A DNA stretch of 6,548 nucleotides from positions 10,727-17,274 of the forward strand of contig PAFS01000014.1 in NCBI GenBank assembly GCA_002705325.1. Reading direction: 5' to 3'. This DNA comes from Gammaproteobacteria bacterium. Its GTDB lineage: Bacteria; Pseudomonadota; Gammaproteobacteria; Pseudomonadales; Litorivicinaceae. Shown here in pieces: positions 1 to 5,573 of the stretch; the first letter of the stretch is position 1; each line of letters begins with the position of its first letter. The translations under genes were made by a program, and so were the position numbers. The notes beneath the pieces were generated by a model, which made no database searches, was not told where the DNA came from, and worked only from the letters and a program-made list of their open reading frames with translations.

Positions 1-920
1 GTTATCAGAGGCTCGCCACCCTGAATAAGACACGCTTTGGCAGTTGTTCCTCCCATATCAAAAGAGATCAGGTCGCTTACTCCGTAAGTTTTAGACAATA
101 GGCTAGCCGCCAGCGCCCCAGCCGCAGGCCCAGATTCGATCATACGAACCGGTTGCAAAGCGGCGGTGGCGGCCCCAATCACGCCACCGTTAGACAGCAT
201 AATAAGCGGCTTCAATTTGCTACCTTTGGCCCTGACCTGGTCGGTCAGGCCATTCAAATATGGTAGAGAAAATGGTGTGGCGTATGCGTTTATGCTCGTA
301 GTGGAGGTGCGAGGGTATTCTCTAATCTGAGGCGCGATATCGCTAGATAGCGTCACCTGTAAACCCTTCATCTCTTTTTCGAGAATCTGCTTGAGCCTTC
401 TCTCATTTGCATCGTTCGCGTAGCTGTTGAGGAGACATACCGCTACCGACTCAATCCCTCGTTCTGAGATATCCCGCGCTATCCTCCGAATTTGTAAATC
501 GTCTACGGCACTGATTACCTGCCCTCTAGCCGATACCCGCTCTGTCACGGGGTAGGTGTGTGATTTAGGGATTAAAGGCTCTGGATATTCTATTTGCGGA
601 TCGAACATGTCGTACCGGTGCTCGTCCCTAATGTACAAAACATCAGTAAAACCCTGAGTCGTGATAAGCGCGCAATTACCACCCTTTCTCTCAATCAGTA
701 AGTTAGTGATAACCGTCGTCGCATGGGTGATCACATCATCCAGCTCAGAAAAAGGGATGCCGGCTTGTTTCAAGACAAGGTCGGCGGCGGCAAAAAATCC
801 ATCCATTATGTCTTTATGAGTGGTCAGTGCTTTATCCGTCCAGCACGCGCCGGCACTGCTAATCAGCACGGCGTCAGTAAAAGTGCCACCAACGTCAACT
901 GCCAAAGCGTAGGATGTCAC
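1..920 (-). CDS. Hydantoinase/oxoprolinase family protein, subunit A (HyuA-like), C-terminal part beyond window
   Basis: Partial gene: 306 N-terminal residues are visible, while complete HyuA proteins have roughly 650-720. The actin-like ATPase signatures are clear: DVGGTFTD at residues 9-16, HATTVITN at 66-73 (the usual G-TTV-N region), EYPRTSTTSINAY at 201-213, SNGGV at 243-247, ESGPAAG at 262-268 and FDMGGTTAK at 287-295. Known members are ATP-dependent: 5-oxoprolinase, N-methylhydantoinase, and acetone or acetophenone carboxylases, usually acting with a HyuB subunit. The start is GTG, chosen because it puts the first phosphate-binding motif at residue 9 and has a CGGAGA ribosome-binding site 8 nt upstream. 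The start overlaps the IclR stop codon by 4 nt (GTGA), implying translational coupling. The FDMGGTTAK form suits the hydantoinase/carboxylase branch, but the substrate (hydantoin, lactam, ketone) cannot be told. A B subunit is expected just left of the window. The family call is firm; the reaction is open. Confidence 0.93.
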   Translation of the reverse strand, partial: MTSYALAVDVGGTFTDAVLISSAGACWTDKALTTHKDIMDGFFAAADLVLKQAGIPFSELDDVITHATTVITNLLIERKGGNCALITTQGFTDVLYIRDEHRYDMFDPQIEYPEPLIPKSHTYPVTERVSARGQVISAVDDLQIRRIARDISERGIESVAVCLLNSYANDANERRLKQILEKEMKGLQVTLSSDIAPQIREYPRTSTTSINAYATPFSLPYLNGLTDQVRAKGSKLKPLIMLSNGGVIGAATAALQPVRMIESGPAAGALAASLLSKTYGVSDLISFDMGGTTAKACLIQGGEPLI

Positions 921-1675
921 GCTATAAATCTCCGATCTCCACCTATCTGCCAAGAGATGGCGTCCGCTGCCTCCTTAACGGCTTGGATTTGCTGCTCTGA
1001 TGGCGGCGAAGGCAACTGATCTATACCGCCGATCATTGAGATCGTTCCAGCTATACCATCTGACCGAAAGACTGGTGCAGCGATCGCATTTATTCCTTGT
1101 AGCACGGCATTGGGGGCATCTGCCCAGCCGTTCTCTCTGATCAGCTTATGTTCCTCAGAGACAGATTTTTTGGAAATACGGGTCGTTAGCTCAGAGTTTT
1201 TGGCGTCACGTGACTCAGTCATGAAGATAAAGGCTGCTGCAACTTTGCCTTGAGCGGAGCTATCAAAGCCGAATAAGGTGCCTGGCCAAGTAGTGATTTC
1301 GACAGAAGTGCGTTGCTGGTAAATATCAACTACCCTCACGCCCACATCCTCGATGATTCCCACGGAAACCGCCAACCCTGAATTCTGATATAACCGAGGC
1401 ATCTCTTTGCGAGACGCCGACAGAAAGTCGCTTTGATTTGCTACTGACTGGCCCAAGTACATCAACTTCGCTGTTAAGTAATATCTGCCAGTGGAGTCCT
1501 CTTGTTCTAAATAGCCGTGTGCCCTCAGCGTGGAAAGATGCCTGTGTACTTTAGAGCCGGGGATGTCTAAATGATCCGAAATATCCTTCAGCCTCGATGG
1601 CGCTGGCGAGGCGGCTAAGTACTCAATCAATGACAACGTGGTGGCAACAGCCTCCACACTCTTACCCTTATCCAC
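917..1675 (-). CDS. IclR-family transcriptional regulator
   Basis: At 252 residues this is the usual IclR length. The N-terminal winged helix-turn-helix spans about residues 6-70: the helices include SRLKDISDHLDIPGSKVHRH (27-46), followed by a wing with STGRYYLT (61-68). The rest (about 85-250) is the GAF-like IclR effector domain, recognisable by GFDSSAQGKVAAAF and by the late stretch with NAIAAPVF and GTISMIGG. Family members bind palindromic operators as dimers or tetramers and respond to small organic acids or aromatic metabolites, as repressors or activators. The start is GTG, 2 nt after the aldolase stop, with only a G-run (1685-1689) as Shine-Dalgarno, so translation probably depends on coupling. 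It lies between the aldolase and HyuA-like genes in one operon and so would be made with the enzymes it likely controls (inference). A candidate target is the palindrome at 2876-2885 upstream of the operon. The effector is unknown. Confidence 0.95.
   Translation of the reverse strand: MDKGKSVEAVATTLSLIEYLAASPAPSRLKDISDHLDIPGSKVHRHLSTLRAHGYLEQEDSTGRYYLTAKLMYLGQSVANQSDFLSASRKEMPRLYQNSGLAVSVGIIEDVGVRVVDIYQQRTSVEITTWPGTLFGFDSSAQGKVAAAFIFMTESRDAKNSELTTRISKKSVSEEHKLIRENGWADAPNAVLQGINAIAAPVFRSDGIAGTISMIGGIDQLPSPPSEQQIQAVKEAADAISWQIGGDRRFIA
929..934 (-). promoter_or_regulatory. Ribosome-binding site fixing the HyuA-like GTG start
   Basis: CGGAGA on the minus strand lies inside the 3' end of the IclR gene, 8 nt before the GTG. 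It supports the non-ATG start at 920 and reinitiation by ribosomes finishing the IclR gene. Confidence 0.6.
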
Positions 1676-1677
1676 AA

Positions 1678-2457
1678 CTACGAACCCCCGAGGTCTAGCT
1701 TGAAATTCGAGATCAGCGACTCGACTCCTGAAGCCAGAACGGCCTGATCAGTTGAAACAACAAAAAAGCTCACGCCCAAATCAAGGTAATGCATTACATT
1801 CTGAAGGTCAGCAAGGTAGATCCCTGCGACACCCTGATTATCAATCGTTTTCTTGCAAGCTTCCCGGATTTGACACTGAAGCGACTCCTCCGTTGTAGGA
1901 TCTGTCGCTAACGCCACCTGAAGGTCTGCTGGACCCACGAAGTTAACGTCTACCCCCGGAACTGACGCTATGTTGTCAGCATTTTTCACTGCCTCCGGGT
2001 CCTCGATCTGCATCGCGGCCACCAAACCTTGGTCGTTGGCCTCGACAAACTGCTGAGGACTCAACGCACCAAACTCACCGGCCCTGTGAGAAAGAGAGAA
2101 CCCCCGCTCTCCATCGCGAAAGCGCATTTTCCTAACCGCATTGATTGCTTCGACGGGAGTCGAGATCCTAGGGAATAAGATGCCCGACGCGCCCATATCA
2201 AGCGTTTGAGCCACAAACTCACTTGCAGCGGACGCCACCCTGACCAATAACGGCAACGACACCGTCCTCGCAGCGAGGATGCACGCGTTAATGCGTTCTG
2301 GGCTTGCGCTTGCGTGCTCTAGATCCAGCACTACAAAATCTATCCCTGTGCGATGACCTAAAATCTCTATTAAAGAGAGGTCAAAGGTTTTAACGAATAT
2401 TCCGATAAGCCTCTCCCGCCGCGCCACCCGGGATCGGAACTCTTTAGGAGATGCCAT
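1678..2457 (-). CDS. HpcH/HpaI-type aldolase (class II, pyruvate aldolase family)
   Basis: At 259 residues it matches the HpaI/GarL/RhmA family length of about 250-270. These cytoplasmic TIM-barrel enzymes use a divalent metal for reversible retro-aldol cleavage of 2-keto-4-hydroxy acids to pyruvate plus an aldehyde. Key family residues are in place: DLEH with H48 as the likely catalytic base partner, VRV with R73 for the pyruvate carboxylate, LDMGASGILFPRI (86-98), QIED with E152 as a metal ligand, and GPADL (175-179) with D178 as the second ligand. The catalytic set therefore looks intact. The start ATG lies in CATATG; its Shine-Dalgarno is poor (a GGGGAA run about 14 nt upstream), which may mean coupling to the cupin 25 nt upstream. 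The IclR gene follows after 2 nt. The substrate could be an aromatic meta-cleavage product, a sugar acid or another hydroxy-keto acid. Some relatives are malyl-CoA or citrate lyase-like, but the short HpaI form fits better. Confidence 0.93.
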   Translation of the reverse strand: MASPKEFRSRVARRERLIGIFVKTFDLSLIEILGHRTGIDFVVLDLEHASASPERINACILAARTVSLPLLVRVASAASEFVAQTLDMGASGILFPRISTPVEAINAVRKMRFRDGERGFSLSHRAGEFGALSPQQFVEANDQGLVAAMQIEDPEAVKNADNIASVPGVDVNFVGPADLQVALATDPTTEESLQCQIREACKKTIDNQGVAGIYLADLQNVMHYLDLGVSFFVVSTDQAVLASGVESLISNFKLDLGGS

Positions 2458-2482
2458 ATGCTAAAACAGTTCCCCGCCTCAC

Positions 2483-2854
2483 TCAGAATTCGTCAGCCTG
2501 ATATTCCACGAGGTGGAGGTAGTCCTCTCTTATAGGCGAGAATACATCTAAATTCATAACAATTTCTTCGCCAATTGGCGCGCCACAGTGCTCTGCATCT
2601 GGGGGGATTCGCAACATGCCTCCCTCCCCGACTTCCACTTCACTGCCGTCAATCCAAAATTTCATTTTTCCTCGCACGACGTAGACCACTTGCTCAAACG
2701 GGTGGCTGTGCGGACGGACCTCCATACCCGGTTGCAGCCAGTTCATGACGAGTAGTACCTGCTCTCCTCTAAAAGCACATCTTGAAACACCAGGCCGCAC
2801 CTCTTCTCGAGGCATCGAGTCCCAGTATTGAGCTGAAAGATAAGACGTAATCAT
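2483..2854 (-). CDS. Small single-domain cupin protein
   Basis: A cupin_2 beta-barrel of 123 residues from the preferred start. Numbered from the first in-frame ATG at 2866 (127 residues), cupin motif 1 is G47 with H53, H55, E58/Q59 and G66, the 'HSHPxEQ...V..G' form. Motif 2 is G80/G83, P88-P89 and H93. H53, H55 and H93, with E58 or Q59, would bind one metal ion. I chose the ATG at 2854 because GGAGA lies 5 nt before it, whereas the ATG at 2866 has no Shine-Dalgarno. It is the first gene of the minus-strand operon, 25 nt before the aldolase. Small cupins of this form include sugar-acid isomerases or ring-opening enzymes such as KdgF, small dioxygenases and binding proteins. A KdgF-like role could suit an aldolase plus IclR operon, but the ligase and HyuA argue against simple uronate use. 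The fold is certain; the function is not. Confidence 0.9.
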   Translation of the reverse strand: MITSYLSAQYWDSMPREEVRPGVSRCAFRGEQVLLVMNWLQPGMEVRPHSHPFEQVVYVVRGKMKFWIDGSEVEVGEGGMLRIPPDAEHCGAPIGEEIVMNLDVFSPIREDYLHLVEYQADEF

Positions 2855-2859
2855 CGCTT

Positions 2860-2864
2860 TCTCC
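2860..2864 (-). promoter_or_regulatory. Ribosome-binding site deciding the cupin start
   Basis: GGAGA on the minus strand sits 5 nt before the second in-frame ATG (2854). The upstream ATG (2866) overlaps this motif and has no purine-rich site of its own, so the later start is preferred. Confidence 0.55.
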
Positions 2865-2875
2865 ATTCCGCACAG

Positions 2876-2885
2876 TAGAATTCTA
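2876..2885. promoter_or_regulatory. Perfect 10-bp palindrome, candidate operator
   Basis: TAGAATTCTA is an exact inverted repeat between the divergent cupin and ligase genes. It lies about 20-30 nt downstream of the predicted minus-strand start site and upstream of the predicted plus-strand -35 box. IclR-family proteins bind short AT-centred palindromes, and the IclR gene is in this operon, so it is a reasonable target. A 10-bp palindrome can also occur by chance. Confidence 0.3.
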
Positions 2886-2904
2886 TTTTAGCTGTCGAAA
2901 TAAC

Positions 2905-2933
2905 TTGCACCGACTATATGCGTTTTGTATGTT
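2905..2933 (+). promoter_or_regulatory. Possible sigma70 promoter for the acyl-CoA ligase
   Basis: TTGCAC (2905-2910) and TATGTT (2928-2933) are separated by exactly 17 nt. The match to consensus is modest (3/6 and 4/6). If used, transcription would begin near 2940, after the upstream ATG at 2918, which supports starting the ligase at 2990. Confidence 0.3.
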
Positions 2934-2941
2934 GTCAGCAA
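2913..2941 (-). promoter_or_regulatory. Possible sigma70 promoter for the cupin-aldolase-IclR-HyuA operon
   Basis: On the minus strand TTGCTG (2941-2936) and TATAGT (2918-2913) are 17 nt apart; the -10 matches 5/6. It overlaps the plus-strand promoter candidate, so the two directions could compete for RNA polymerase. The predicted start is near 2906, about 50 nt before the cupin start codon. Confidence 0.35.
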
Positions 2942-2989
2942 GCACAGGAGTCTGACCACGGCACATGTCGGAACGGTGATCAGAGCAGA

Positions 2990-4555
2990 ATGAACCTAGC
3001 AGTTTTTCTAGACAGAGCGCGCTGCCTTTACCCCAGTCGGCCTGCGATAGCTTTGGGCAAAAAAGTGCTCGCGAACTATGAGCAACTAGGGGGAAAAACA
3101 GCTCGATTAGCTTCGGCAATTTCCAGATTTGCGGGGGATACAAAAGACGTGCGTGTGGCTTTGCTAATGGAAAACACGCCAGCATACCTTGAGATTTTGT
3201 TTGCTTGCTGGCACGCGGGTTGCGTCGCTGTTCCAATCAACTCAAAACTCCATCCCAAAGAAACCGCACACATCTTGTCCGAGTCCAAAAGCCTAATGTG
3301 CTTTGCAACCGCGACCACGGCTAGACAACTAAAACCACACGTGCCCGCCACCTTGAAGTATTTGATTGACGTAGAGTCAGCCGAATACACGGGAATGCTG
3401 AATGACAAAGAGGCACCTCCAAAAAGTTGCGATCCCAGCGATCCCGCCTGGATTTTCTACACCAGCGGTACGACGGGAAAGCCGAAAGGCGCAATACTCA
3501 CGCATGAAAATCTAACGGCGATGAGTGCTTGCTACTTTTTGGATATCGACCCTCGAGGGCCCTGGGACGCGATATTGCACGTCGCGCCAATGAGCCATGG
3601 ATCCGGTCTCTACTCTATCCCTTTTATGATGAAAGCCGGCTGCCACGTAATCCCAGAAACCAAGAGTTTTGATGCTGATCAGGTCTTTGCGTTGTCCACT
3701 CGTTGGAAGAACTCCGTGCTATTCGCAGCGCCCACTATGGTCAAAAGGATGGTTGCAGCGGGACGGCAGAAGCCGGTGGAGAGCCCTCGACTAATAATTT
3801 ACGGTGGTGGGCCTATGTACGTCTCTGATTGTAAAGACGCTATCGAGCTATTTGGTGCGGAACGCTTGGTGCAGCTTTACGGCCAAGGTGAGAGTCCAAT
3901 GACCATTACTTGCCTTCCACCCCGGCTGCATGCAGGAGCTGATAGTTCAACCTTCTCCCCTGAATTAGGCTCCGTTGGCACTGCACAGAGTTTGGTACAG
4001 ATTATGGTGGCGGATGAGAACGGCATGAGAGTCGCTCCTGGCGAAGTGGGAGAGGTTCTAGTTAAGGGCCCCACCGTGATGAAGGGGTACTTGAATAACC
4101 CTGACGCCACAAACGCCGCGATCCGGGACGGGTGGCTTAGAACTGGGGATTACGGAGCGATGGACCAAAAGGGCGTCCTCACTCTTATGGACCGAAGGCA
4201 TGACCTCATCATATCGGGTGGGACAAATATTTATCCCAGAGAAGTTGAAGAAACCCTGATCAAGCACGAGAAAATTACCGAGGTGGCAGTCATCGGGCGG
4301 CCCGAAAAAGAATGGGGAGAAAGTGTCATCGCTTACGTAGTAAGCGATGACAAGGCGTCTCTAAACGTCGATAGTCTGAACAATTTTTGTTTGTCTTTCA
4401 TGGCCCGCTTCAAGCGCCCGAGGGAATATCGTCTCGTCAACAGTCTACCCAAAAACAGCTACGGAAAAGTACTTAAAACTGCAATTCGGCAGTTGGACGC
4501 AACGCTTCAAGACAACCTCAACGAACTTGTAGACCTTGGAGAAATAAATTGGTAA
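2990..4555 (+). CDS. AMP-dependent acyl-CoA synthetase/ligase (class I adenylate-forming, ANL superfamily)
   Basis: It would activate a carboxylic acid as acyl-AMP and then as acyl-CoA in the cytoplasm. From the preferred start it has 521 residues, normal for the family. Visible motifs: the P-loop YTSGTTGKPKG at 157-167, YGQGE at 297-301, WLRTGD at 382-387 (D387 binds the ribose hydroxyls), the hinge region DRRHDLIISGGTNIYPREVE (401-420), and the C-terminal SYGK with K493 as the likely catalytic lysine. The frame stays open up to an ATG at 2918, but those 24 extra residues (rich in Cys, Gln and Asp) do not look like a family N-terminus. The protein from 2990 begins MNLAVFLDRA, as expected, though its Shine-Dalgarno is weak (AGAG, 2982-2985). 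It is transcribed divergently from the cupin operon. The substrate class (fatty, aromatic, terpenoid or steroid side-chain acid) cannot be read from the sequence. Confidence 0.94.
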   Translation: MNLAVFLDRARCLYPSRPAIALGKKVLANYEQLGGKTARLASAISRFAGDTKDVRVALLMENTPAYLEILFACWHAGCVAVPINSKLHPKETAHILSESKSLMCFATATTARQLKPHVPATLKYLIDVESAEYTGMLNDKEAPPKSCDPSDPAWIFYTSGTTGKPKGAILTHENLTAMSACYFLDIDPRGPWDAILHVAPMSHGSGLYSIPFMMKAGCHVIPETKSFDADQVFALSTRWKNSVLFAAPTMVKRMVAAGRQKPVESPRLIIYGGGPMYVSDCKDAIELFGAERLVQLYGQGESPMTITCLPPRLHAGADSSTFSPELGSVGTAQSLVQIMVADENGMRVAPGEVGEVLVKGPTVMKGYLNNPDATNAAIRDGWLRTGDYGAMDQKGVLTLMDRRHDLIISGGTNIYPREVEETLIKHEKITEVAVIGRPEKEWGESVIAYVVSDDKASLNVDSLNNFCLSFMARFKRPREYRLVNSLPKNSYGKVLKTAIRQLDATLQDNLNELVDLGEINW

Positions 4556-4579
4556 CGCGCCAGCACCCATACAGTACCT

Positions 4580-4611
4580 GCTCTCGAAGTTGGGCCTCAA
4601 ACTTGGAGAGC
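4580..4611. terminator. Strong intergenic hairpin, terminator-like but without a T-tract
   Basis: Two 12-nt arms (4580-4591, GCTCTCGAAGTT; 4600-4611, AACTTGGAGAGC) pair at 11 of 12 positions with one G-G mismatch and an 8-nt loop. No run of T follows on either strand, so it is not a textbook intrinsic terminator. It begins 25 nt after the ligase stop and could protect the ligase mRNA 3' end, reduce read-through into the VOC gene or act as a processing site. Confidence 0.45.
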
Positions 4612-4662
4612 GACTTGCGTAAAAAGTGCAGTAAAAGAATCAATATTTTGGCAACCGACCCC

Positions 4663-4667
4663 AGGAG
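4663..4667 (+). promoter_or_regulatory. Ribosome-binding site of the VOC gene
   Basis: AGGAG lies 9 nt before the ATG at 4677. This supports that start and independent translation despite the hairpin upstream. Confidence 0.6.
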
Positions 4668-4676
4668 ACTAACTTC

Positions 4677-5204
4677 ATGACAGCACCAAACAGGCTTGTA
4701 TTTGTCGATTTTCCGACAAATGAAATGGAGGCCTCAGCGGTCTTCTATGAAAAAGTTTTTGGGTGGACCGTAGAAAGAAGAATTCCAGACCTTTTCTGCA
4801 GAATTGTGCCGGGAGGGTATTACAAAAACCCAGATAACTCAGACAGCGAGATTCAGAACTTGCATCTCGGTATTCACAACGTCGCGAATGCTCGCCCGCA
4901 CCCAAAACCCGAGGGGGCCGAACCCCGAACATTGAGCGAGGGAGGCAGATCGATAAGAGCTTGGATCCTGGTGAGCGAGGAGGACTCGCAAGATCGGATA
5001 CTTAAAACCGCAGAAGAGCTGGGCGCGAAAATTCTTTGGAGAGACCACTATTGGCATGAATTTAATGGGCTCAACTCTTCATTTATCGACCCGTGGGGCA
5101 ACCAGATCATGCTCTGGACTAAACCAGAGGGATTTACAGAGGACTACGATACCCACACGGTGGAAGGCACACCTAAAATTCCTAGTGATTGGACCTTTGA
5201 ATGA
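4677..5204 (+). CDS. VOC superfamily (glyoxalase/bleomycin-resistance/dioxygenase-type) protein
   Basis: 175 residues. The N-terminal module starts with strand RLVFVDFPT (6-14) and helix MEASAVFYEKVFGW (17-30), the typical VOC opening. The C-terminal module has strand IRAWILVSE (93-101), helix 103-115, and the hallmark closing strand with FIDPWGNQIMLW (136-147). Together they form the paired beta-alpha-beta-beta-beta fold. VOC proteins bind a metal and act as lyases, isomerases, epimerases, extradiol dioxygenases or binding proteins. Possible ligands include H63, H67, H127 and E128, but the metal site is not certain. The region at about 48-92, rich in Asn, Pro, His and Glu, is longer than in minimal VOC domains, and the tail after 150 (TEDYDTHTVEGTPK...) is extra. 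It lies 121 nt after the ligase on the same strand, so it may share its transcript. A role in the same catabolic pathway is inference. Confidence 0.88.
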   Translation: MTAPNRLVFVDFPTNEMEASAVFYEKVFGWTVERRIPDLFCRIVPGGYYKNPDNSDSEIQNLHLGIHNVANARPHPKPEGAEPRTLSEGGRSIRAWILVSEEDSQDRILKTAEELGAKILWRDHYWHEFNGLNSSFIDPWGNQIMLWTKPEGFTEDYDTHTVEGTPKIPSDWTFE

Positions 5205-5337
5205 AGAGAGCAAGCTCACTGGTGGCACGTTAGCACGCGCTGAGTTAGCTGAGAGCGTTACACTGTCCGCAACGAACGGATCAATCCGCGCATTCACCTT
5301 GAAACCCTGACCCCATGTCGTTTGAGGCAAGTATTAG

Positions 5338-5366
5338 TTGATCATTCAATAAAAATCACTTAGAAC
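5338..5366 (+). promoter_or_regulatory. Possible sigma70 promoter for the TonB-dependent receptor
   Basis: TTGATC (5338-5343) and TAGAAC (5361-5366) have a 17-nt spacer, each matching consensus at 4/6. An equally weak alternative is TTGAGG (5322-5327) with TTCAAT (5345-5350), also spaced 17. Either gives a 5' leader of about 200 nt. Confidence 0.3.
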
Positions 5367-5370
5367 TAAG
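5359..5370. promoter_or_regulatory. Inverted repeat over the possible receptor -10 box, candidate operator
   Basis: CTTAG-AA-CTAAG is an exact 5-bp inverted repeat with a 2-nt centre and covers the candidate -10 hexamer. A repressor bound here would block the promoter. It shares a TAGAA core with the palindrome at 2876-2885 but has a different half-site spacing, so a common regulator is only a guess. Confidence 0.28.
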
Positions 5371-5560
5371 GTCGGAACGCACTTGGAAAAGGGGCATTCT
5401 GAAGTACTGTCACGAGCGTATCGGATTTTTATTGCGCAGGTGCCGACAAGACACATCAGAGGCCGGAGATTTCCCTCTTTGGTCCACAGGTAAGGTGGTG
5501 TGCAGCATTGCGAAAATAAGGGATGTCCGGAGTAGCAAAGAATCAGCATGAAAGTTTCTG

Positions 5561-5566
5561 AAGGAG
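5561..5566 (+). promoter_or_regulatory. Strong ribosome-binding site of the TonB-dependent receptor
   Basis: AAGGAG lies 7 nt before the ATG at 5574, a near-ideal Shine-Dalgarno. It settles the start just before a good signal peptide. Confidence 0.75.
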
Positions 5567-5573
5567 ATACTGC

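Larger units (their letters stand above)
5205..5573 (+). other. Non-coding region upstream of the TonB-dependent receptor
   Basis: 369 nt with no convincing gene on either strand: the open frames here are short, lack good ribosome-binding sites and give protein-unlike sequence. It contains short direct repeats (GTTAGC near 5229 and 5244), the promoter candidate and palindrome listed separately, and no clear terminator for the VOC gene. The likely role is a promoter and a fairly long 5' leader for the receptor. No known riboswitch is recognised by eye. Confidence 0.5.

Noticed and set aside
723..1019. Open frame of 98 codons on the plus strand
   Set aside because: It lies antisense across the start of the HyuA-like gene and the end of the IclR gene, both with strong family motifs, and its protein has no recognisable features.
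2883..3408. Two overlapping minus-strand open frames across the ligase N-terminus
   Set aside because: Both are antisense to the well-supported ligase frame, look like random translation and have no convincing ribosome-binding site.
4580..4611. Hairpin read as a classic Rho-independent terminator
   Set aside because: The stem is strong but no T-run follows on either strand, so it is reported only as terminator-like.
5056..5330. Open frames on both strands over the VOC 3' end and the following gap
   Set aside because: They overlap the VOC coding sequence, including its FIDPWGNQ motif region, in other frames and show no domain features; no remnant gene is recognisable.
5346..5549. 67-codon minus-strand frame in the receptor leader
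   Set aside because: The Cys- and Pro-rich, irregular protein sequence resembles no family, and there is no good Shine-Dalgarno; it is treated as chance.
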